A stretch of DNA of 64,000 nucleotides, from NCBI GenBank assembly GCA_947179155.2, contig OX359276.1, forward strand, positions 44,701,953 to 44,765,952. The letters run 5' to 3'. The position numbers and the translations under genes were made by a program. The notes below the pieces were generated by a model. It did not search any database and was not told where the DNA came from. It saw only the letters and a list, made by a program, of their open reading frames with translations. This stretch comes from Hedera helix (taxonomy: Eukaryota; Streptophyta; Magnoliopsida; Apiales; Araliaceae). How positions within the stretch are numbered: the stretch's first letter is position 1; each line of letters starts with the position of its first letter. Shown here one piece after another: positions 23,777 through 35,077 of this stretch.

Positions 23777-26578
23777 TGTGACACCCCCAAATCTAGGCCC
23801 ACACAGCCCAAACTTGAGTCGTCAAAAGACTACAACAAAATTATTACAACAAAGTACAACGTACAACAATACAATGTATAATAATACACAACTAAGTCTT
23901 CACTATTATTGCCACAATATTTTACAACACGTGAAGACTACGACAACTATTCCTCGGACTTTCACTCCATCCCCCGACTAGACCCTGTTACGTTTTCATC
24001 TCCTGTTGAAAAACAATGGAACGAAAAGAAAGGGTGAGCTCAAATAACCCAGTAAGAAATATCATGACTAAGATAATGGCGAATAAATTATCATTAGCCT
24101 TCAACAGTTGAGTTCTGAATACAATAGACTACGAGGTTTATATCAAAAATTGTAGTTAAATTCTTAAACAATGTTCAGATCAATAATAGCAGCGGAATGA
24201 GCAATCTATTTGAAGAATAATGCAGACTATAATGTCCACTCGCTTCTCTTTTTAGTAAAAATATCATCAACTTTTATCATCTGAAATACCATTAGTCAAG
24301 ATAATACAACTTCACAGTTCCTGGTCATAATCATGCAGATTAACAGTTTATCTTTACACTACGGGCCAAAGACATTCAATATAACACCAACGATCATGAT
24401 TATACCAGATTCAGCCTTTGGTCATAATCATACCAACCAACAGTTCATCTTTGCACTACGGACCAAAGAGAACATTAACCACGTGCCATAAAAGACACCG
24501 AACAGATGTATCGCCTTTAACCTAGTATATCGCCTTTAACCTATCATCTGTTCAACAATTATATCACATCTGTGCCCCCGACCACAGATATTCACAACAG
24601 CTTGATTCTTGATGATTAATACAAATAACAGTGATACAAATGTTGAACAGAATAACAGGATAAACAATAAGTTTCGGAAGTTTACTTTGTGTAGATTCAA
24701 ATAATGTCTAAATTGCCAACATGATGTGGAGTGAAATTTAAAAATGATATTCAAGATCCACAGTTCAGAATAACGATTACAGTTCAATAGAAATGTTCAG
24801 AAAATAGGAAGGTTCAGAGATTAATAAGGAATGAATACAAAAGGTTATACACCAACATGCGGTATTCCGCGCCGTAAGGTTATTCCCACAATTTAATACA
24901 TGGAAATAAATGGCACAAGAAAGAAACGATATTATTTTCGAGAATCAAAGAATGATAATCCCTTTCAGTAAGAAAGAAAATAATATCCATTTATGATGAT
25001 GAAAAGAATGATACCCCTTACCGTAGTAAGTTAGAATATGAAAGAAGATAATATTCCTTACCACAGTAAATTTAAGAGTATGAAATGAATGGTATTTCTT
25101 ACCGTAATAAATTTAAGAGTGTAAAAAGATTAATATTCCTTACCGTAGTAAGTTTCAATAATAAAATATGAAAGAAGATGATGTTCCTTACCTTAACACG
25201 TGACTGGATATTGATTTAAATGAGGTTGATCAACCTATATATTTTTAATAAAATTAGTAATTACCACATATAAATTTCAAAGTGTATGATAGTTTGTATA
25301 ATATGAACTATAAAAATTATATATATTTAACATAATTTTTGTAGTATAATATAACTTTTTTAAAATAGTTTTTAAAATAATATTCCAAAATAAATCTTCC
25401 AAAGAAAGCTTTTAAAAATGAATCTTCTCAAAGAAGAGTCTTCTAAGGGAAGATTTGTGAATACCGTGAAAAATAGGAATTTATAAAATTACTACTCTTT
25501 AATAAAAGACTTACTTGAAAAATTCCTGCACTCCTTTTGGCTTTCAAACACTCAAAATAACCTTACAATTTTCAGAGAAAACTCATAAAATTCTTATAGA
25601 AAAATTTTATGTTTTAGGTGTGATTTTTCTATTCAGCTGAGCAAGCTATTTATAGGAGAAAATAGGTTACTATGCGGGTTGGTAGGTGACTGGCTGCGCA
25701 CGCCAGTGCTGAAATTCAACAGCAGGCGGCAGCAGCCTTGCTGCATATTTCAAACTTCTCCAGCCAACACATTTCACATGCTAATTCACATGTGGCCCCC
25801 ACATAGGGTCCACATGTTACTATTTAGAAAAATAATAATAAATTATTATTATTTTTTTTATATATTTATTTTTTTCCTATGGGTCTTGCATATTAATTAA
25901 AATACTGTTATAACAATAATGTAATAAACACGTTACAGATTATTAATAATTTAATAATATAAATTATTGTATATCTGCTACTGTGATAATTATTAGGTTC
26001 AATAATTTTAACTACAGTGCACCAACAATTATTGAGTCAATGATATGAAATACAGTGTAATGACAATTATTAAATCACTAATGCAAAATACTGTATAACA
26101 ACAATTATTGAATTGATAATATAAAATATTATGCAGTGACAATCATCGATGAAATGATGCGTAACAGTTACGGTGTCAATTATTAGACCAATAATATGAG
26201 ACACTGTGCAATACCGTGTGCTATACTGAAATACAATAAATTACCGTATGCTACTATTTTTTTATCACCGGTATTTTAACAGTTAACACCGTTGACTATT
26301 TTTCTTTAGAAAGGTTACTTCTGTCGTTTTTTATATCCGACAAATATTTCGTTGTGGGGTCCACAAATAATTTGTTATTTCGGCGCCTTCGTACGGCACG
26401 AATATTCCCCGACCAAACGAATATTTCCCGACAAAGCGAATATTGTCCGACAAAATAAAATTTGCACATAACATCCTTAACTTTTAATTTCGTCAATTTA
26501 ACCACTTACTGTTTCATGAAAAAAAAAATATATGAAGAAAAATTAAATTTTATATTTCATAAAATTCGGGGTCTTACA
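23777..26578. mobile_element. Solo LTR, copy 3 of three (TSD ATAGT)
   Basis: Starts TGTGACACCCCCAAATCT, ends TTCGGGGTCTTACA, and is flanked by the exact 5-bp repeat ATAGT (23772-23776 and 26579-26583). It is 2802 bp. The outer thirds are collinear with the copy at 4314. The stretch about 25220-25900 is largely unrelated to the corresponding part of copy 1, although both contain a CTATTTATAG motif, so the LTR middle is variable in this family. Confidence 0.85.
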
Positions 26579-26583
26579 ATAGT

Positions 26584-27296
26584 TACTTGGAAAATTAAAA
26601 TAATAATGAATATTATTATGATTATATATAATAGTGTTATTGTATTTTATGCTAAATTTGAAACTCAGGAGAAACTCTGCAAAATTGAAGAGATTATTCA
26701 GTGATCTTAGAATAAATTCACGTAGTGTTTTAGGCCAACGAAATATCTTAATATCAATTGATCCATAGTTACAAGTAGTGGGATACACTGAAATAAAGAA
26801 AATTCATTGATCTGAGACACCACGTGACTTTGTCTCATGATCATTTAATAAATTTTCATAAAACTAAGGGTAAGTACACTGAAAATAACGTAAACCTTCA
26901 ATTAATTTGGAGTGTCGTGATTAATCAACATGTTTTTTTGCTAAATATTAATCAACATTTCACATCGTTTCATTCCTCTTATTTTTAAAAGAATTGATAT
27001 TTTTTCACAAGTGAGTTATATTCAATTTTATAAAAATATTAAATTAATTTATAAAAATATCAAATTTATATGAGAATTGATATTTTCATAAGTGGGTTCA
27101 AGGGTGTGCATTTGGTTCGATATTTTTAGTTTTTCAGACTGATCCGAATCGGCTGGTTCAGAACAAAAAGAACCGATCCAGTATAAAAAAATCGGTATAT
27201 ACTATTTTTTTAATAGCGATTTTGATACCGAGTTCTTATGGTTCAGTATTTACCGAACTGTATCGGTTATCTAATTTTTATTTTTTAATAATAGTA

Positions 27297-27347
<51 letters not shown>

Positions 27348-28330
27348 GTAAATTAATAATTATATTAATTTTCTGTATTTATTCAATTTTTACTAGTTCG
27401 GTAAATTGGTCCAACCTGTACCGGTACTGTGATTTGGCTAATTTCGTTATCGGTTCGGTTCGGGTCGGTATTTACCTGTTGTCCCCCTAAGTAGGCCCTA
27501 TTTAATTTTGTAAAAATATCAAATTAGTTTTTAGAAATATTAATTTTCATTTTTAATTTTCCTGTGGTCCCCACAATATGATCCAGCCGTTTCTTGCTGC
27601 GTCGGGCCTACCGGTCCAAGTTTGCATGCACCCGTTTTCTACGGCTGCGATTCACTGTTAATGGATAAGACTACTTCGCCCCGTATATATATTCCACCGT
27701 CAATTCAGTGGCAAAGGTAAATCATCATCCACGTGTTATGATCAGAACCATCGATTAGTGACCCTACAAATCAACTTGACTTACCCGCTTACAATTTAAC
27801 TTTACCGTACACAGTGTAAAATTCTAAGAATAACTCTAAACATATAAATACCAAATATAATTTTTTATATAAATTTTATTTTAATTATTAAAAAATAAAA
27901 TTTAATACAAATTTTTATGTTAAAATCTAATAAAATAAAGTTTGTATTTAATATTTGTATAAGTCCCTATTTATTTAATACTTAATAATTTTGAATAATA
28001 GTACGTTTGTTTTGAATTGAATTAATTAAATTTTAAGACTAAATAATTAAATTTAACTTTTTTAATTGAATATATAAGTCTTAATTGAATAAAATAAAAT
28101 AAATAAATAAATAAATATTAATTATTATATTACATAAATTTATAATAATTTTAATTTTTTTTAAAAAAATAAAATAATCAAAATTTATTATTTAAATATT
28201 TTATATATGTTAATTATTAAATAATTTTTTATTTAATATTTAAATTTTTATCTCATTTAAATTATTTAATATTTAAAATTATTTCATTTATTGTTCAAAA
28301 TCTTATCCTATTCCTCGCTCTTATCTCTCT
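26584..28330. other. Intergenic and distal upstream region of the TIR1-type gene
   Basis: It holds a putative hAT-like repeat (27100-27488). Beyond that it is AT-rich, with a G-box CACGTG at about 27731 and a CT-rich patch at 28315-28350 just ahead of the inferred leader. No other gene is seen. Confidence 0.45.
27100..27488. mobile_element. Putative non-autonomous hAT-like repeat rich in GGTTCGGT motifs
   Basis: It begins CAAGGGTGTGCATTTGGTTC and ends TACCTGTTGTCCCCCT, with repeated GGTTCGGT/ACCGAACC motifs on both arms and a (TAA)n tract inside. Flanks AAGTGGGT and AAGTAGGC match at 6 of 8 positions. The pattern is common in plant genomes, but the exact ends are uncertain. Confidence 0.45.
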
Positions 28331-28382
28331 CTGTATATTTTCCCTCTCCTCTGCAACTAAGAAGTTCCTTCCAAGCTTGTTA

Positions 28383-28580
28383 ATGGTGCTTGTATATCAG
28401 ATCTGAATGTATACAAAAGATCTTATAATTTTTCCGAAGCTGAGTCGCCTCTGCGATTTTTTGACTACAAACTTCGGTTTTAGTTCGTTAATGGAGTATC
28501 AGATCTAAATAAATCAGACGCCATATCATTTTGTCTCAAGCTTCGATCTAAGCTTGTTAATGGTGATGAATCAGATCTAA
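28383..28580 (+). promoter_or_regulatory. Cluster of short upstream ORFs ahead of TIR1
   Basis: Upstream ORFs lie at 28383-28406 (MVLVYQI), 28407-28508 (33 codons, starting directly after the first stop and ending EYQI; an inner ATG at 28491 gives MEYQI) and 28560-28580 (MVMNQI). The endings alike arise because a TTAATGG...ATCAGATCT motif is repeated three times. They would reduce initiation at the main ATG 28649 if this stretch is in the mRNA, which is inferred, not shown. Confidence 0.5.
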
Positions 28581-28648
28581 AACTATAAGGAGGGGAGAAT
28601 TTCTGACTGGAGTTGGTGAAGAGTCGTATAAGAGTGCGAAAATCTGCA

Positions 28649-31600
28649 ATGGCGTATTTGTTTCCGGAAGAGGTGTTGGAGTGTGTACTTTCCTTCATAA
28701 GCTTGGATAAAGATCGAAACGCGGTGTCATTAGTGTGCAAATCGTGGTACGAGATTGAGCGGTGGTGCCGGAGGAGGATTTTTGTGGGGAACTGTTATGC
28801 GGTGAGCCCTGGGATTATGATTAGGAGGTTTCCGGAGGTTAGATCCGTGGAAATTAAAGGAAAGCCGCATTTTGCTGATTTTAGTTTGGTTCCGGAGGGA
28901 TGGGGAGGGTATGTGTATCCATGGGTGACTGCAATGTCTAGGGCTTATCCGTGGTTGGAGGAAATTAGGCTTAAGCGTATGGTTGTGACTGATGAGAGTT
29001 TGGAATTGATATCCAAGAGGTTTAAGAATTTTAAGGTTTTGGTTTTGTCTTCCTGTGAGGGTTTCACTACTGATGGACTTGCTTCCATTGCTGCTAATTG
29101 CAGGTATACTGTAACTTGGTGTGTGTGTGTGTGTTTTCTAATATGTGTATCTTTGGCTTCTTACAAGATTTAGGGTTGAAAATGTATAGAAAGTTTGAAT
29201 TTTTGAGGGTGTGCAGTCTGATTGAAATTCGGATGGATTGAGGGAAAGGAAAAGAATAGGAAATCTAAAGCAACATAGAAGTCTGTTATACTAGTTTTTT
29301 TGGCTATTTTGAAGATTAAGAATAAGAAATTTAGAGAAAAGATTGAATCTTTGAGGTTATGACCAGGAAAGAGTGAGGGAAAGGAAATACAAAGCAACAA
29401 TCATAAGTGTGTGCTACATTTGGTTATTTTGAAGATTTAGGGCTACTAATGTCTTGAAAGCTTGAATATTTGAATCTGTGGTGTCTGAATCACGAGTATA
29501 CTATGGATATATTAGGAAAATGGCAAAACCACAAATGGCCAAGTTGAATGGACCATTTGTGGGGTTTGCTGTCGGAAAATGCAGCTGAATCTAGAATATC
29601 TTGTTTAATATTTACTTGCCTGCTGGTGGGGTGACGTATTTTTCAGGTTTACCGAGAAAAAATTTCTTCAGGCTTGTTCTCTTAGAATTTTATTTTCCAC
29701 ACTGTGTGGCTGCTTATGTTAACTTAGGAGCAAAGTAGAAGTAAAATGTTTAAATCTATTTCTCCTGTTTATATGCATCTGCTAGATTTTAATTTTCCCC
29801 CTTAATTGGGTGCTGATGCTCATACATTTGGGTTTTGATCTGTTGAAAGATTTAGATTCATATTAATAGGTTATGTTCTGCAGACAGTAAGCCATTGTTG
29901 CGTATGGGTATTTTCTTTGTCCCTTTCTTCCAATTGGTTCCTGACCTACCTGTTTTTCATTGTCTAGTTTGTTGTTCATATTGTCTAGGTGCTAGAAATA
30001 TCTGTTTATCACTGATTATGAGTGTTTTATTATTATTTTTCCATTCTCTCTCCTGTTGATGTTTGTAACTCTGAAGGACTCTGAACTCTGATCTAATGAC
30101 ATTTACCTATTTTTACAATTAGTTGCAACCTAATGAAGTTCCTGCTGCCTTGAATTCTACTTTGTTTGTTTCCGATGGACTGTTGTATGCCTTGATTGTT
30201 TTAAACTTTTGAAGTTGTTGCATGGTGAGCAACGTGTAAGATTGTTTTGATCCTCAGCTAGATTGTCCTTTTTTGTTACTTTGTCTTATAACAGTAATAC
30301 CATTATCACTTCATTTTGCTGTTTGAGCATTCCTTTGATTTTTTTTGAGTGAGTTCCTGGTAGTTGGGACAAGGTCCTTGTTTATAATCTGAAGTGTTAT
30401 GTTGTTTTATGTGGAAACTTAAATTGTTGGATTGCATTTATACTGTAGGACCTGTGCCTTACTGTATTCGGTTAATTGGAAGGACATTAAAAGAGCAAAA
30501 TACATTTCTTTCTTTTATTTTAGTCTCAGCTCCTTAGGATAGTCACCTAATGAGAATCAGACATCATTATCACTGATTGAGACAATAATTAGTTGCTGAA
30601 TAATCAGGTTTTATCCATTTATCACTATTTTGCCAAAACAATTATGATATTTGTGTTATTGCTATATTTGATGAAATATCGTGTTTGGAATGTAATTACT
30701 TATTTTACATGTTTTGTTTTTGGGGATTTCTTTTTTAACTTGATGATGATATGGTTTCTGGTGCAGGAATATGACAGAACTTGACTTGGGGGAGAGTGAA
30801 GTGGAAGACTTGAGTGGACATTGGCTTAGCCATTTCCCTGATTCTTGCACATCATTGGCGTCTCTTAACATTGCTTGCTTGGGTTCTGAGGTAAGCTTCT
30901 CAGCTCTGGAGCGCCTTGTGTCTCGTTGTTCCAACCTGAAGACTCTTCGGCTCAACCGAGCTGTACCCCTCGAGAAGCTTTCTAACCTAATACGACGAGC
31001 CCCACAATTAGTTGAGCTGGGTACAGGTACCTACACAGCTGAGCTCCGGCCAGATGTATTCTCCAATTTAGCTGCGACTTTTTCAGGCTGCAAGAAACTG
31101 AAGAGCCTGTCTGGGTTTTGGGATGTAATTCCAGCTTATCTTCCTGCAATTTATTCAGTCTGCCCTGGTCTCACATCTTTGAACCTAAGCTATGCTACTA
31201 TCCAGAACCCTGATATTAGCAATCTTGTTAGCCAGTGTCACAATCTGCAGCGGCTATGGGTATGTCTGATCTTCTTTACAGTTATTTACTTGATGACTTT
31301 ATTATTTGCAGTTTTCTTTACATATTATTTTGGTACTTGTTGCTTTTGGGAAATATTACTACCTTTAGAGCAGCAAATATGAGCATACCAAAGGTGTAGG
31401 ACTAACTAAGATGAAGATGATGGCATGATTACCTATAAATTCAAAAAGGAAACGAGATGATAGAATGTTATGCAGTAGATTGATTTTCAGTATTATTGTA
31501 GATACAATTTAGTAATTGGATGCCAAGATTTGTCACCATACTGCAATAGGTTTTTCTATGCATTTGTACAAGAAAATTGTTACTGTTATCATTTTAGATA

Positions 31601-32482
31601 CCATGTTTCGGTTCAAGTTTTAAGTGCAAGTTTCTTCCCCGTGCAATGTCTTTGAACTTATAAAAGAGATCGCTTCAGGTATTGGATTCCATTGAAGATA
31701 GTGGCCTTGACGCCCTTGCCGCTTCTTGCAAGGACCTACAAGAACTAAGGGTATTCCCCTCTGACCCATTTGGTGTCGAACCAAATGTTTCGTTGACGGA
31801 ACAGGGCCTTGTATCTGTTTCTGAAGGCTGCCCCAAGCTCCAGTCAGTTCTATACTTCTGCCGCCAAATGTCAAATGCCGCATTAGTTACAATTGCTAGG
31901 AATCGGCCTAACCTAATCCGTTTTCGTTTATGCATTATTGAGCCTCGGGCTACCGATTACCTAACACTTGAACCTCTTGATACTGGTTTTGGGGCCATAG
32001 TAGAGCACTGCAAAGAACTCCGTCGGCTTTCCCTATCTGGGCTCCTCACTGATCGTGTATTTGAGTACATCGGGACCCATGCAAAGAAGTTAGAGATGCT
32101 TTCTATAGCTTTTGCCGGTGACAGTGATTTGGGTCTCCATCACGTGTTGTCTGGGTGTGAAAGCCTTCGGAAACTGGAAATTAGAGACTCTCCTTTTGGT
32201 GATAAGGCCCTCTTAGCCAACGCTGCAAAGCTGGAGACGATGCGATCCCTTTGGATGTCTTCTTGCTCGGTAAGTTATGGAGCATGCAAGTTGCTAGGAC
32301 AGAAGTTGCCTAGGCTTAATGTTGAAGTAATAGATGAGAGGGGACCCCCAGATACGAGGCCGGAAAGCTGCCCTATTGAAAAGCTTTACATATACCGGTC
32401 GGTTGCAGGGCCAAGGTTTGACATGCCTGGTTTTATATGGACTATGGATGAGGATGTTGATACACCATTAAGGGTTTTGTAA
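28649..32482 (+). CDS. TIR1: TIR1-type auxin receptor F-box protein, 3 exons
   Basis: Exons 28649-29103, 30767-31259 and 31679-32482 join in frame at GT-AG introns into 583 residues (TIR1 is 594). An N-terminal F-box (about residues 3-45, FPEEVLECVLSFI) is followed by 18 or so leucine-rich repeats. The auxin and co-receptor pocket is complete: the KPHFADF loop gives His74, Phe75, Asp77 and Phe78, RFRLC gives Arg399, and RRLSLSG gives Arg432 and Ser434, matching TIR1 residues 78, 79, 81, 82, 403, 436 and 438. The protein is the substrate receptor of a nuclear SCF ubiquitin ligase that binds auxin together with Aux/IAA repressors and sends them to degradation. Sequence is closer to TIR1/AFB1 than to AFB2/3 or AFB4/5, which carry an N-terminal extension. 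Two introns is the family pattern. The start is the ATG in front of AYLFPEEV; the upstream frame has no ATG. Regulation: a miR393 site in exon 3 and upstream ORFs. Confidence 0.95.
32234..32255 (+). promoter_or_regulatory. miR393 target site in TIR1 exon 3
   Basis: The core ATGCGATCCCTTTGGA (32240-32255) pairs perfectly with the 5' part of miR393. Mismatches are confined to the first six bases of the site, which face the 3' end of the miRNA. It lies where TIR1/AFB transcripts are known to be cut (codons for TMRSLWMS). Confidence 0.88.
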
Positions 32483-32673
32483 GAGATTGGAGTTTGCAGG
32501 TACGGGCTCAATATGCGTACTCATTTTACATTCATTTTAATGATGCCTTATATAGTAGCTGTGCCAGTTAAAGTGGGAAGAAGTTGTTATAGTGTTATGG
32601 TGTAGTGAGGCTCGAGAGCTCCAATGCCATCTATGTTACAACTTGCTGAGCTATTTGATAACAATTAGTAATT

Positions 32674-32679
32674 AATAAA
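32674..32679 (+). terminator. Putative polyadenylation signal of TIR1
   Basis: AATAAA lies about 190 bases after the stop, a normal 3' UTR length. Cleavage site not determined. Confidence 0.45.
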
Positions 32680-33391
32680 GAGTTGAAACTGTTATCATCC
32701 TTTTATGTATCATCTAGAGTTGTAGTCGCCGCCATGTATACTATTTCCAGACTTCCGTCTCTATGAAATCTGATTTTGTGTTACTTGGAGCATAAAATCC
32801 TCAATATCTGGACCTTTGTCATAGTTAGTCTTCCATAATAAGAAAAAGGTTGGTGGTACTTCGTTTCTTTTTATATCAGTCAGCTGGTACTTCGTTTCTC
32901 CAGCTCAGTCGTTTTTCTCTGGTTGTTAACGTTTCTTTAGCAAGCATAATATAACTGAATAATCAATCGAGCTTCTTTGTTACTTTTACCAAATCATTGT
33001 TAATAAGATTGTCAATGGTTTCCATGTTTCTCGTCAAATCCTCATATTGTAATAGAGAGATTATTTTCTGCAGGTAGAACGGGAATGTATGAATATATAC
33101 GCCCGCGTCTATATATATATATTCCAAATAATTTGTTTGCAGGTTGGTAATCAATTGAGTTTCTCATGTTAAGACATTGTCTTGGCATTCCGCTTTAGTT
33201 TCTCATGTCTAAAAGAGTCTTTTCTGCGTTTCTTGAAGCAAATCCGTAAGCATGATCTAAATAATCTTTTAAGATCTCTTTTAGTCATCGTTTTCTCATA
33301 GGTACCTGGATTTTGAAGTACAGTTCTACTGTCAATGGTAAGATTGCTCCAGCTAAATTTCCAGGTCTTAGTAACATAGTTTCTATAAATT
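32680..33391. other. 3' flank of TIR1 and intergenic DNA
   Basis: No gene recognised. The minus-strand frame at 33169-33513 (114 codons) runs into a MITE and has no recognisable motif. Confidence 0.45.
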
Positions 33392-33655
33392 AATGTTGCG
33401 TTTGAATTGAAAGAATAAAATAAAAGAAGAAATGAAATAATTTTAAAGTATTTTAAGTGTATGTTTGATTGTTGATGAAAGTAAGTGGTATAATATGATG
33501 ATAAAATTATCACATATATTTATTCTATTTTATTATTTCACTATTTTTTACATGAAATATAAAATTAAAAGAATAAAATGAATTTTTATTCTATTAAAAT
33601 GATTTATTTTTCAAAATAATTATTTAATATATTATTTTTTATTATATTTTTTATA
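33392..33655. mobile_element. MITE (GCGTTTGAATTGAAA family), right end lost
   Basis: It starts ATGTTGCGTTTGAATTGAAA and is collinear with the element at 38058, including GTTGATGA(A/G)AGT and ATAATATGATGATAAAATTA. The right inverted end is missing. Confidence 0.5.
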
Positions 33656-34261
33656 AATCTCTTGACCCTCCTCCATTATAACAAAACGAAGACTCGTTCT
33701 GTACATTACTAGCACATTACATTGAAAACTCCACTGGAAAAAATTGCGGGAAAATGATCTTTATGAACACGGAGTATTTAATTTTTTTATGAAAAAAGAT
33801 ATTAATAATAATATTTTATAATAATTTATATAATAATTTTTATAAAAAATAATGAGATTCATTATATAAGTAGTGAGTTTTATTATATTTTACATAAATT
33901 ATTGTCAATATTATTACACATGGTAAAACTCTTTTGCAATAGATTCGGGGGTATATTGTACAAATAACTTTAGATAGTGATGGACACTTTTTTCACAGCT
34001 CCTGATAAGCAATCAAATCATAGCAAGAATGGAGAGAGAGGAGAGATGGGATTCATAAATAATGCAAATAAAAAAGAAAGATATGGGAAGGACAGTGAGA
34101 CAACAACACAACACAGACACCACACCACCAAGAAGCACAAAGGCTGACTACTCATTAAAAAGTAGTACTATTAGTATTAGTAGGTGAAGAAAGCAGAAGC
34201 ATCATCAGCAGCAGCAGATTCTGTGGTCTCTCTCTGCAGATTTTTACTTTATACAGGAAGT
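33656..34261. other. Intergenic, nothing coding
   Basis: The patch 34080-34250 (CA-rich, then CAG and TCTCTC runs) looks like a plant promoter or leader, but no reading frame follows. A foldback begins at 34262, so a gene start may have been interrupted; that is speculation. Confidence 0.35.
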
Positions 34262-34692
34262 TCGTCCGTAACAAATGTTAGATTAGAGTACTATTTTATT
34301 TAATGTATTTCTCACCGTCCATAGCAGTATTTAACGGATTAGATTAAAAAAAAAATTAGCTCGGAGGGACAGACTAAGGGTCGGAACCAGTAATGACTAA
34401 AATACTTCCAAATTTTATAATATAAATTCTTTTTCTGCCCCTTGACGAGCCGAAAGCATTATTAAAATAATATCTTGCCACTGTAATCTGGTTAAAGAAT
34501 GTCTTCCGGCCGGCCGGAAGTAGTATTTAGATTATAAAATATGGGGGTATTTTAGTTATTATTGCTTTCGGCCTCCTCTAAGGAAGGGAAGCTAATATTT
34601 TTTTTTTAATTTGGTCCGTTGAATGTTTCTATGGGCGATGATAAATGCATTAGATAAAATACTATTTTTATCTAACATTTGTTATAAACCAA
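34262..34692. repeat. Foldback element with long arms and central CCGGCCGGCCGG palindrome
   Basis: The left arm GTAACAAATGTTAGAT (about 34269) is matched by the right arm ATCTAACATTTGTTAT (about 34670). Inner pairs continue (GACTAAAATACTTCC with GGGGGTATTTTAGTTA; GCCGAAAGCATTATTA with TAATTATTGCTTTCGGC-like sequence) into the perfect palindrome CTTCCGGCCGGCCGGAAG at 34503-34520. It looks like a long-arm MITE. No target duplication was identified. Confidence 0.65.
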
Positions 34693-35077
34693 CTTCAAAT
34701 ACTTGCTATAGATAAAAATTGGGCAAATAGAATCTAATCCGCATATTTTTAATCCGGACGGCTGAGATTTAAAATCAAATTTTATGCATCCGCTAGTTAT
34801 TCTAGCGGACGGTTTAATCAAAATTGCTGGACAGATTTATCCCTCAAATCAAAAATGACGTTGAAGCAAAGACAAAAATTTCTTAGGTCCGCTAGTATAA
34901 CTAGCGGACGAATCCAGTATGTCAATATATGTCAAGGCATTGTATTGCGTATCTTTTTTATACCGTTCATGTTAGATGTTCATATATGGTAGATCTTAAT
35001 TTATATTGACCGGATAAATGATGTACAGGTGTGAAGCCTACTCAACATACCCTCGAACATATGACCTGCTTCAGCCT

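Noticed and set aside
31260..31382. Extension of the TIR1 exon 2 frame past 31259
   Set aside because: It is intronic; splicing TGG-GTATG to the exon at 31679 gives the conserved WVLDSIED.
28649..32482. Alternative assignment as AFB2/3 or AFB4/5
   Set aside because: There is no N-terminal extension as in AFB4/5, and pocket-flanking phrases (WCRRRIFVGNCYAVSP, ALERLVSRC, PAYLPAIYSVC) are TIR1/AFB1-like rather than AFB2-like.
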